This document shows positions 14,362 to 21,856 of a stretch of 64,000 nt of DNA, in pieces. This DNA is from BQJD01 sp964350265. GTDB lineage: Bacteria; Pseudomonadota; Gammaproteobacteria; Arenicellales; CAJQKF01. Within the stretch, counting starts at the first letter, position 1. Each line of letters begins with the position of its first letter. Where the stretch lies: assembly GCA_964350265.1 (NCBI GenBank), contig CAYGJZ010000009.1:1-64000 (forward strand). Direction: 5' to 3'. Below the pieces are notes generated by a model. That model was not told where the DNA came from, made no database searches, and saw only the letters and a program-made list of their open reading frames with translations. The position numbers and the translations under genes are program-made.

Positions 14362-16725
14362 ATGAACGCATGCCATCTTGCCAGCCGTCGAACCGGTTGC
14401 CTCGCCTCCCTGCTGATCACGCTCGCCGGCACCGCCCACGGCGGCGACGCCCTGCCACCGCTGTTCGGGTCGGGAAAGGGTGCCCACGTCGAGCAGACCG
14501 GAACGAAGCCCTCGATCAGCGTCGCCGACACCGATCACGACGGCGTCTACGACCAGGCCACCACCACCTCGTCGTCGATTTCCGCCCACGTCGCCGCCCA
14601 GTGCGACGACGACGAGGCGGTGGCGCCGGCCGGCACCATCGGCATCTCCGGTGGCGGCGAAGCCTGGACCGGCAGCTACTTCACCTTCCAGGCCGAGCCC
14701 TGGCACCAGCAGCCGTTGCTGGCGGTGGCTGCGCCGGACAACCATGCCCAGCCCGACTTCCCGGCCGAGTACCTCGACGAGGCCCTGGCCAGGTGCAATG
14801 CCCTGGCTGCCGGCGAGAAGTCGGCCGGCGCCGTGCTCGATGCCCAGATCGGCGTGCTCGGCTATGGCGTGGCCTGCGTCGAGGCACCGGGGGTCACCGT
14901 CACCCCGACCGGCGAGGGGGCGGCCCTGTTCGCCAAGAACCTGTTCACCCTCGGCCTGTACACGGCCTTCAACCCGCTCACCTTCGGCGCCGAGGGTTCG
15001 GGCCTGGTCGCCGACACCCCGCTCGGTGTCAGCGTCCACTGCCAGCCGGCGGAACCGCTGATGGTGGAGTCCTCCGGCCTCGCCACCCTGGAGTCGGCCA
15101 CCCTGGGCGGCCACTGCGCGGTGACGCTGTCCGGGACCATCCACACCAACCACCCCAACCAGCCGGTGTCGTTCCGCTACGTCGACGACGACGGCCACCA
15201 GAGCAACGTGCACCAGGTGGTCACCGACCACGCCGGCGTCGCCGCCTTCCACCACCAGTACGACATCCCCGCCGACGCCGACGGCCCAGAGTCCGGACAG
15301 ATCCGCATGGTCGGCGTGCAGCCGTCCTTCCAGTCGGCCTGGAGCGGCTATGCCATGGACTGCCTGGCGGCATCGCCGTCGGGCGTGGTCGCCCAGCTGC
15401 CGCCCAGCCTCGAGCTGCATGTCGAGCCGGTGGACAACACCATGATCGGCGGCCAGATCTGCCCCACCCGGGTTCGCCTGGTGGCCGGCGTGGATGCCCC
15501 CAGCGGCTTTGTCGGCAGCCTCATCTTCGTCGGCAGCGAGTACTTCTCCGGGCTCCACCCGGTGCAGCTCGGCAGCGGCCAGAAGAAGCAGTACGGCGAC
15601 TACCGTGACCTGCACTGGGGCGTGCCCGGCGGCTTCGGCAGCGCCCTGTCCAGTGGCCAGGGCGCGGACGACGCCCTGCGCAGCCAGCCGTTCACCATGG
15701 GCTACAACCTGGTCGACGGCGAAGGCCAGGTGGCCTGGCAGTACCCGCGCCAGGGCTTCTCGGTGACCTGCCGCCGGCCGCAGGTGAATCCCGGCGTCGG
15801 CGCCGTGGGCGGACTGGCCAGCGCCGTGCACGTGCACCAGGCCGTGCTCGCCGCGGCACCCGAGGCCACCCTCGACGGCGGCCAGTGCGGGGTGCGGCTG
15901 AACGGCAACCTGCGTGCCAACCTGGCCCATGCCCGGCTGACGTTCGACATCCGCGACCAGCGCGGCCAGACCCTGCGCAGCCACGTGGTCACCACCGATG
16001 CGCAGAAGGAGGCGCACTTCGCCGACTACATCGACTTCACCCGCCCGGCCGAGGGCGTGTGGATCGACGACAGCGGCAAGATCTCCCTGGACGGCATCGC
16101 CCAGGGCGGCACGCGCAGCGGCCACTTCCGCGTGGTGGGCACCAACGTCGCCTTCCAGAGCAACATCGCCGCCTACCACGTGCACTGCCACGACAAGGCC
16201 CCCGGCGGCCTCGTGGCGACGCCGAAGAAGCCCAAGCCCACGGTTCCCACGGTGGGCACGATGACGGCATCGCCGCGACCGGACCCGGCGGCACCGTCGA
16301 ACACGCCGACCTCCACGCCGCGGGCGGCCTCGCTGTCCGCGGGCACGGCGCCGCGCGGCGGCACGGAGCCGACGCCGACCACGCCACCGGTGATGGGTCT
16401 TTCCGCCAGCGTCGCCAAGCGTCCCGACGCCGCCGTCGAGGCTGTCCGCCTGCAACTGCGTCGCGGCATCGCCACCGTGCGCACCACCATCGCCAACCAC
16501 GGCAGCGCCGATGCGGGCGGCAACGTGCTGATCCGGCTGAAGAGCGCCGACGGCGCCACCGTGCAGCAGTTCCAGCAGGGCTACGCGCTGGCACCGGGGC
16601 GCACGCAGACCATCGAGAAGCGCTTCCGCGCCCGTGGCCAGCGGTCGCTGCTGGCCCAGGTGGTGGTGCGCGGCGCCGGCGACGCCAACCCGGCCAACAA
16701 CGAGCGCAGCGCGCGGGCGAAATAG
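14362..16725 (+). CDS. Secreted protein with three Cys-bounded repeats and C-terminal CARDB-like domain
   Basis: 787 residues; family not recognised. A signal peptide (1-27, cleavage near TAHG/GD) is followed by a unique region (28-235). Three repeats follow, each opened by G-G-x-C and closed by a Cys: about 248-334, 363-470 and 506-609. Repeats 1 and 3 also share V-x-G-x(4)-FQS-x(4)-Y before the closing Cys. A Pro/Thr-rich linker (620-677) leads to a CARDB-like adhesion fold (about 685-780: VRTTIANHGSADAGGNVLI, GDANPANNE). Even spacing of cysteines suggests one disulfide per repeat. The ATG at 14362 has GGAG upstream. Monocistronic; a strong hairpin follows. Confidence 0.7.
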   Translation: MNACHLASRRTGCLASLLITLAGTAHGGDALPPLFGSGKGAHVEQTGTKPSISVADTDHDGVYDQATTTSSSISAHVAAQCDDDEAVAPAGTIGISGGGEAWTGSYFTFQAEPWHQQPLLAVAAPDNHAQPDFPAEYLDEALARCNALAAGEKSAGAVLDAQIGVLGYGVACVEAPGVTVTPTGEGAALFAKNLFTLGLYTAFNPLTFGAEGSGLVADTPLGVSVHCQPAEPLMVESSGLATLESATLGGHCAVTLSGTIHTNHPNQPVSFRYVDDDGHQSNVHQVVTDHAGVAAFHHQYDIPADADGPESGQIRMVGVQPSFQSAWSGYAMDCLAASPSGVVAQLPPSLELHVEPVDNTMIGGQICPTRVRLVAGVDAPSGFVGSLIFVGSEYFSGLHPVQLGSGQKKQYGDYRDLHWGVPGGFGSALSSGQGADDALRSQPFTMGYNLVDGEGQVAWQYPRQGFSVTCRRPQVNPGVGAVGGLASAVHVHQAVLAAAPEATLDGGQCGVRLNGNLRANLAHARLTFDIRDQRGQTLRSHVVTTDAQKEAHFADYIDFTRPAEGVWIDDSGKISLDGIAQGGTRSGHFRVVGTNVAFQSNIAAYHVHCHDKAPGGLVATPKKPKPTVPTVGTMTASPRPDPAAPSNTPTSTPRAASLSAGTAPRGGTEPTPTTPPVMGLSASVAKRPDAAVEAVRLQLRRGIATVRTTIANHGSADAGGNVLIRLKSADGATVQQFQQGYALAPGRTQTIEKRFRARGQRSLLAQVVVRGAGDANPANNERSARAK

Positions 16726-16733
16726 CACGACGC

Positions 16734-16768
16734 GGTGGCACCGGCCCGGGCGCAGGGCCGGTGCCACC
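16734..16768 (+). terminator. Strong hairpin after the secreted-protein gene
   Basis: A perfect 14-bp stem (GGTGGCACCGGCCC at 16734-16747 pairs with 16755-16768) with a 7-base loop starts 9 bases after the stop codon. No T-run follows, so it may stop transcription with Rho or protect the mRNA 3' end rather than act as a canonical intrinsic terminator. Confidence 0.65.
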
Positions 16769-16874
16769 TGCACCGGCTGGACGGTATCGGCACGTCGTCC
16801 ACCGCGGTGGCAGAAGTGGTAGCATGACAGGCCGTGCACCGGCCCGCCGCCGCCCACCGCCACCGCCGCAGAAC

Positions 16875-17660
16875 ATGCCCCTGACCACCATCGACTACAC
16901 CTGCGCCGACGGTGTCGCCAGCATCGCGCTGAATCGCCCGCAACGACTGAACAGCTTCAACGACACCATGCACGCGGAGCTGCGCGAGGCACTGGACCAT
17001 GCCCGCGACGAGGCCTCGGTGCGCTGCCTGCTGCTCACCGGTCGCGGACGCGGTTTCTGCGCCGGCCAGGACCTCGGCGACCGCCGCGGCAGCGACGGAC
17101 CACCGGATCTCGCCGCCTCGCTGCGCAACCACTACAACCCGCTGGTCACGCGCATCACCCGCATGCCCAAGCCGGTGGTGTGCGCGGTCAACGGCGTCGC
17201 CGCCGGCGCCGGCGCCAACCTCGCGCTGGCCTGCGACATCGTGCTGGCGGCACGCTCGGCGAAGTTCATCCAGTCCTTCAGCAAGGTCGGCCTGGTGCCC
17301 GACAGCGGCGGCAGCTGGTGGCTGGCACGCACCCTCGGCCGTGCCCGGGCACTGGGCCTGGCCCTGACCGGCGAGGCGCTGGACGCCGACACCGCCAGGG
17401 ACTGGGGGCTGGTCTGGGCGGTGGTGGAGGATGAGCACCTGGCCGACGAGGCGGCGGCGCTGGCCGCCCGGCTGGCGGCGGCACCGACCCTCGGCCTCGC
17501 CCTCACCCGCCAGGCCATCGACGCCGCCTTCGACAACGACCTGGCCGACCAGCTCGAGCTGGAAGCCGAACTGCAGGGCCGCGCCGGGCGCAGCGACGAC
17601 TACCGCGAAGGCGTCAACGCCTTCCTGGAAAAGCGCCCGCCGCGCTTCACCGGCCGCTAG
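16875..17660 (+). CDS. paaG: Enoyl-CoA hydratase/isomerase, PaaG-like
   Basis: 261 residues, as in PaaG (262). It is a crotonase-fold enzyme; PaaG isomerises ring-1,2-epoxyphenylacetyl-CoA to the oxepin and also shifts double bonds in unsaturated adipyl-CoAs. Signatures are ALNRPQRLNSF, GRGRGFCAGQDLGDR, VCAVNGVAAGAGANLALACD and VGLVPDSGGSWWLAR, in which the Asp of PDSGG is the PaaG catalytic residue. The ATG at 16875 is chosen over an upstream ATG at 16824 whose extra residues (Arg/Pro-rich) are not family-like. Start of a paaG-paaH-paaI unit; the paaABCDE epoxidase genes are absent nearby. Confidence 0.87.
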   Translation: MPLTTIDYTCADGVASIALNRPQRLNSFNDTMHAELREALDHARDEASVRCLLLTGRGRGFCAGQDLGDRRGSDGPPDLAASLRNHYNPLVTRITRMPKPVVCAVNGVAAGAGANLALACDIVLAARSAKFIQSFSKVGLVPDSGGSWWLARTLGRARALGLALTGEALDADTARDWGLVWAVVEDEHLADEAAALAARLAAAPTLGLALTRQAIDAAFDNDLADQLELEAELQGRAGRSDDYREGVNAFLEKRPPRFTGR

Positions 17661-17699
17661 CGGCCCTTCCCGCGAATTCCGACGAGGTTGACCAACGAC

Positions 17700-19229
17700 A
17701 TGCACAAGGCACTCCCCCGCGAGGTGGCCGTGGGCGTGGTCGGCGCCGGCACCATGGGCGCCGGCATCGCCCAGGTGGCCGCCGCCGCCGGCCACCCGGT
17801 ACAGCTCTACGATGCCGCCGACGGCGCCGCCGAACGGGGCCTTTCACGGCTGGCCGAGGGCCTGTCCCGGCAGGTGGCCCGCGGGCGCATGGACGAAGCC
17901 GACAAGGAAGCGCTGCTGGCTCGCATCGTGCCCGCCGCTTCGCTCGGCGCGCTGGCGCCCTGTGCCCTGGTCGTCGAGGCGGTGGTGGAGGACCTCGCCG
18001 TCAAGCGCTCGCTGTTCGCCGCGCTGGAGTCCACCTGCGCCGCCGACACCATTCTCGCCAGCAACACCTCGTCGCTGTCGATCACCGCCATCGGCGCCGC
18101 CCTGGATGCACCCGGCCGGCTGGTCGGCATGCATTTCTTCAACCCGGCGCCGGTGATGAAGCTGGTGGAGGTGGTCTCCGGCCTGGACACCGACCCCGCG
18201 GTGGCCGCCACCACCCTGGCCACCGCCAGTGCCTGGGGCAAGCACGCGGTGCATGCGCGCTCCACCCCCGGCTTCATCGTCAACCGGGTGGCGCGGCCCT
18301 TCTACGGCGAGGCACTGCGGCTGCTCGAGGAAGGCGCCGCCGACATCGCCACCCTGGACGCGGTGGTCCGCGAGGCCGGCGGCTTCCGCATGGGGCCGTT
18401 CGAACTGATGGACCTGATCGGCATCGACGTCAACTACGCGGTCAGCCGCTCGGTCTACGATGCCTTCTACCAGGACCCCCGCTACCTGCCTTCGCTGGCA
18501 CAGAAGGAACGGGTGGACGGCGGACGCCTCGGTCGCAAGAGCGGGCAGGGCTTCTACGACTACCGCGACGGCGCGCCGGCCGTCGTCGCGCGGCCGCTGC
18601 CCGCCGCGCCGCCGCCTTCGTCGGTGTCGGTGGGTGCGCTGCCCGCCTTCGCCGATGCCCTGGTCGGGCGCATCGCCGCCGCCGGCATCGAGGTGCGCGA
18701 CGACGGTCCCGAGGGCGTGCTGCAACTGCCCGGCCTGGCGCTGGCACCCACCGACGGCCGCACCGCCAGCCGACGCCAGCTGGAAGACCTGCACGAGTCG
18801 CTGGTGCTGTTCGACCTGGCCACCGACATGGCCAACGGCAAGGCGCTGGCCATCGCCGCTTCGCTGCAGGCCGGTGCCGATGCCCTGCACCGCGCCGCCG
18901 GGCTGCTGCAGGCCGCCGGCCTGGCCGTCTACGCGGTGGCCGACACCCCGGGACTGGTGATGATGCGGCTGGTGGCCATGCTCGCCAACGAGGCCTGCGA
19001 GGCGGTGCAGGCCGGGGTCTGCGACGCCGCCGGCGTCGACACCGCGATGATCGGCGGGGTCAACTACCCGCGCGGACCGATGGCCTTCGCCGACGCCATC
19101 GGTGCCGAGCACGTGCTCACCGTGCTCAACCACCTGCAGCAGGGCTACGGTTCGGATCGCTACCGTCCCTCGCTGCTGTTGCAGCAGCACGTCTACGCCG
19201 ACCGACCCCTGCACCCGGACACGCCATGA
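17700..19229 (+). CDS. paaH: 3-hydroxyacyl-CoA dehydrogenase, PaaH-like
   Basis: 509 residues. The NAD-binding Rossmann motif is GVVGAGTMGAGIAQV (about 12-26). It is followed by LASNTSSLSITAIGA, the catalytic MHFFNPAPVMKLVEVV and TPGFIVNRVARPFYGEAL. A second, shorter C-terminal dehydrogenase domain (about 405-500) has GVCDAAGVDTAMIGGVNYPRGPM. This doubled-domain length matches PaaH/PaaC, which oxidises 3-hydroxyadipyl-CoA to 3-ketoadipyl-CoA. The start is the ATG at 17700 (GAGG 12 bases upstream); a TTG at 17688 is in frame but too close to the ribosome site. Overlaps paaI by 4 bp. Confidence 0.9.
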   Translation: MHKALPREVAVGVVGAGTMGAGIAQVAAAAGHPVQLYDAADGAAERGLSRLAEGLSRQVARGRMDEADKEALLARIVPAASLGALAPCALVVEAVVEDLAVKRSLFAALESTCAADTILASNTSSLSITAIGAALDAPGRLVGMHFFNPAPVMKLVEVVSGLDTDPAVAATTLATASAWGKHAVHARSTPGFIVNRVARPFYGEALRLLEEGAADIATLDAVVREAGGFRMGPFELMDLIGIDVNYAVSRSVYDAFYQDPRYLPSLAQKERVDGGRLGRKSGQGFYDYRDGAPAVVARPLPAAPPPSSVSVGALPAFADALVGRIAAAGIEVRDDGPEGVLQLPGLALAPTDGRTASRRQLEDLHESLVLFDLATDMANGKALAIAASLQAGADALHRAAGLLQAAGLAVYAVADTPGLVMMRLVAMLANEACEAVQAGVCDAAGVDTAMIGGVNYPRGPMAFADAIGAEHVLTVLNHLQQGYGSDRYRPSLLLQQHVYADRPLHPDTP

Positions 19230-19678
19230 ACGACCACGATGCGAACACCGCGCGCGCCGTTGCCCGCGCCGCCGGCGAGGCCATGCTGGCCGGGGACCGC
19301 TGCTCGCAGGGCCTTTGCATGGAACTGGTGGATGTCGACCTTGGCCGCGCGTCGCTGCGCATGACGGTGCGCGAGGACATGCTCAACGGCCTGGGCACCT
19401 GTCACGGCGGGGTCATCTTCTCGCTGGCCGACAGCTGCTTTGCCCTGGCCTGCAATTCCCGCGACCAGCGCAGCGTGGCGGTGAACTGCCTGGTCGACTA
19501 CGTTCGTCCGGCCCGGCCCGGCGACGTGCTGCTGGCCGAGTCGCGGGAGCTGTCGCTGGCCGGCAGGAACGGCGTCTACGACGTGGTGGTGCGCAACCAG
19601 CACGGCGACATCGTGGCCTGCTTCCGCGGCAAGTCGCGCACCATCGCCGGCAGCGTGACCGGCAACGACGCCGGCTGA
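19226..19678 (+). CDS. paaI: PaaI hotdog-fold thioesterase
   Basis: 150 residues, a single hotdog domain. The active-site motif GTCHGGVIFSLADSCFALACNS has the conserved Asn/Gly-rich loop replaced by GLGTCHGG; the catalytic Asp is in LADS. PaaI hydrolyses stalled hydroxyphenylacetyl-CoA intermediates to release CoA. The start overlaps the paaH stop (ATGA), so it is translationally coupled. The paa fragment ends here, 7 bp before the converging GMC gene. Confidence 0.88.
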   Translation: MNDHDANTARAVARAAGEAMLAGDRCSQGLCMELVDVDLGRASLRMTVREDMLNGLGTCHGGVIFSLADSCFALACNSRDQRSVAVNCLVDYVRPARPGDVLLAESRELSLAGRNGVYDVVVRNQHGDIVACFRGKSRTIAGSVTGNDAG

Positions 19679-19685
19679 GCGCGGA

Positions 19686-21080
19686 TCAGGAGAGCGATGC
19701 CAGGCGCTCGCCGAGGCGCAGGGCCAGCGCCACCAGGGTGAGGGTGGGATAGCCCTCGTAGCCGGGAAACACCGAGCAGCCGGCCAGGTGGAGATTCTCC
19801 ACGCCGTGTACCCGGCCGTGCCGGTCGACCACGCCCAGGGCCGGATCGTCGGCCATGCGGGTGGCGCCCATGTGGTGAAAGCCGGTGGCATTCACCGCGG
19901 CATCGGCCAGCCCGCCGCCATCCACGCGCAAGCTGCCGAGCCGGTCTTCGGCCACCGCCCCGCGCAGGTGCTCCACCGCGGCGGCAAAGGTACGCGGCTC
20001 GATGCCGCCATAGTGCAGTTCCACCACCACCCGCGGCATGCCGAAGCGGTCGGCGACCCGGTCCAGGCGAATGCGGCTGTCCCGGTTCGGCGCCGGGTCG
20101 ATGCGCAGGTCCACCCGGTAGCGCGGCGCGGCGCCGTCGAGGCGACGGAACTCGAAGTTCGCCGGGCTGATGCGCCCGGCGGCCAGCACCGGCTCGGCCA
20201 GGCCGAGCACGCCCTTGAGCGAGCTGCCGCCGCGCTCTGCGCGCTGGTAGAAGCCGAGCTCGACCCCGGGAGCGGCGACGAACTCGCCGACCCGGTACTT
20301 GAAGTGGTCCATGAAGTAACGCCCGACCAGGTCGCGCTCGTTGCCCAGGCCGTGACGGCTGGCACCGGGCGAGGCGAGCAGCAGGCGGGCGTTCTCGATG
20401 CCGCCGGTGGCCAGCACCACCTGTCGCGGCCGCACCACGAAGTGGCCACCGCCGGTGCTGCGGCAGGCGACTTCGTCCACGCGCCGCCCGGCGGGCCCGC
20501 CAAGACGCACCGCGTGGGCGTGCAGGCAGGCGTCCACCGCCGCGCTGGCGGCGATTTCCTCGCGGTACTTGGCGGCAAAGCGGGTCGGCGGGCTGAAGCG
20601 GGTTACCCGGGTGTGGAAGACCGCCGGGTCCAGCGGCAGCGGGCCGTCGCCGTCCCGGGCATAGGCATCGGCGGTGAAGCCGGTGGCGGCGAGGTCGCAG
20701 ACCCGTTGCGCCTCCTCGAGCCAGGGCGTCAGCTCGGCCAGGGTGATGGGCCAGCCGCTGTCGGCAATCCAGGGCCGGTGCGCGAAGTCGCTGGCCAGCG
20801 GCGGGCGGCACCAGCCGGCCCAGTGGTTGGTGGTGCCGCCGAAGTAGCGCAGCCGGGTGCGCTCCAGCGGCGGGTAGTGGAGGCCGACGTGGTCACCGCG
20901 GTAGAGCTGCTGCAGGCGATCGTCGCGGCTGAAGCCGCCGCCCACCAGCAGGCAGACCCGGCGCCCGGCGGCAGCCAGCCGGCGCGCCAGCGTGATGCCC
21001 GCGGCGCCGGCGCCGACGATGCAGGTGTCGGTGTCGATGACCGCGCCATCGACGAAGCCCCTGGCATCGCGAAACGCCAA
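19686..21080 (-). CDS. GMC-type FAD-dependent oxidoreductase
   Basis: 464 residues. The N-terminal dinucleotide fold is CIVGAGAAGITLARRL, followed by FGGTTNHWAGWCRP, VLATGGIENARLLL, and the C-terminal His region HHMGATRMADDP with the FAD-binding LAGCSVFPGYEGYPTLT. These match the GMC/glucose-dehydrogenase-type oxidoreductases. The acidic residue that normally binds the FAD ribose at the end of the second strand is missing (CLLVGGGF instead of LLESGG). The only plausible start is TTG at 21080, 2 bases after the gloB stop. No signal peptide is seen. Substrate unknown. Confidence 0.8.
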   Translation of the reverse strand: MAFRDARGFVDGAVIDTDTCIVGAGAAGITLARRLAAAGRRVCLLVGGGFSRDDRLQQLYRGDHVGLHYPPLERTRLRYFGGTTNHWAGWCRPPLASDFAHRPWIADSGWPITLAELTPWLEEAQRVCDLAATGFTADAYARDGDGPLPLDPAVFHTRVTRFSPPTRFAAKYREEIAASAAVDACLHAHAVRLGGPAGRRVDEVACRSTGGGHFVVRPRQVVLATGGIENARLLLASPGASRHGLGNERDLVGRYFMDHFKYRVGEFVAAPGVELGFYQRAERGGSSLKGVLGLAEPVLAAGRISPANFEFRRLDGAAPRYRVDLRIDPAPNRDSRIRLDRVADRFGMPRVVVELHYGGIEPRTFAAAVEHLRGAVAEDRLGSLRVDGGGLADAAVNATGFHHMGATRMADDPALGVVDRHGRVHGVENLHLAGCSVFPGYEGYPTLTLVALALRLGERLASLS

Positions 21081-21082
21081 GG

Positions 21083-21856
21083 TCAGAAGTGGTCCTTGCG
21101 CCGCCGGGTCTCGGCAAAGACATCCTCCGGCGGCCGCCCGGCCATGCCCAGGCCGGCGGCGAAGCCGGCGTCGTCGGCACGCAGGAAGGGATTGGTGTCG
21201 CGCTCCACGCCGATCTGCGTGGGCACCGTGGGCAGGCCGGCATCGCGCTTTTGCCTGACCTCCGCCATGCGCCTTTGCAGGGCGGCGTTGTCGGCGTCGA
21301 CACTCAGGGCGAAGCGGCCGTTGGCGAGGGTGTACTCGTGGGCGCAGTAGACCACGGTGTCCTCGGGCCAGGCGCGCAGGCGGCGCAGGGAGTTCCACAT
21401 CTGCGCCGGGCTGCCCTCGAACATGCGTCCGCAGCCCATCGCGAACAACGTGTCGCCGACGAAGGCGATGCGCTGGCCGGGCACGTGGTACACCATGTGG
21501 CCCACCGTGTGGCCGGGGGTTTCCATCACCTCCACCGCGTGTCCGCCGAAGTCGAACACGTCGCCGTCGCGCAGGTGCACGTCGATGCCGGGGATGCGCG
21601 CGGCGTCGGCGCCGTTGCCGACGATGGTACAGCCGGTGGCGGCCTTCAGCGCGAGGTTGCCGCCGGCGTGGTCGCCGTGGTGATGGGTGTTGAAGACGTG
21701 GCTCAGGGTCCAGCCCCTGGCGGCCAGCTCGGCAGCGATGGCGTTCGCGTCCGGGGTATCGATGCTGGCGGTCAGCCCGCTGTCCGGGGCATGCAGCAAG
21801 AAGCCGTAGTTGTCGTTCAGGCAGGGGAACATGTGCACGACCAGGTTGGCGCTCAT
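21083..21856 (-). CDS. gloB: Hydroxyacylglutathione hydrolase (glyoxalase II)
   Basis: 257 residues, the standard GloB length. It is a metallo-beta-lactamase-fold enzyme that hydrolyses S-lactoylglutathione to lactate in methylglyoxal detoxification. Metal ligands are in THHHGDHAGG (about 57-66), the His in TPGHTVGH, the bridging Asp in FVGDTLFAMGCGR and the His in CAHEYT. The C-terminal domain has RDTNPFLR, which binds glutathione. Its start overlaps the end of the radical SAM gene by 4 bp. Confidence 0.95.
   Translation of the reverse strand: MSANLVVHMFPCLNDNYGFLLHAPDSGLTASIDTPDANAIAAELAARGWTLSHVFNTHHHGDHAGGNLALKAATGCTIVGNGADAARIPGIDVHLRDGDVFDFGGHAVEVMETPGHTVGHMVYHVPGQRIAFVGDTLFAMGCGRMFEGSPAQMWNSLRRLRAWPEDTVVYCAHEYTLANGRFALSVDADNAALQRRMAEVRQKRDAGLPTVPTQIGVERDTNPFLRADDAGFAAGLGMAGRPPEDVFAETRRRKDHF

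Noticed and set aside
10823..14365. A 1180-codon open frame on the plus strand
   Set aside because: It lies antisense to the amidase and SGNH-like genes, whose frames show clear family motifs. The translation is Gly/Arg/His-rich and repetitive, typical of an antisense shadow in GC-rich DNA.
14245..16863. An 872-codon open frame on the minus strand
   Set aside because: Antisense to the secreted-protein gene, with low-complexity His/Gly/Ala composition and no ribosome site.
19686..21398. A longer form of the GMC oxidoreductase starting at 21398
   Set aside because: The extra 106 codons lie inside gloB in another frame and do not look like any GMC N-terminus; the FAD motif starts right after the TTG at 21080.
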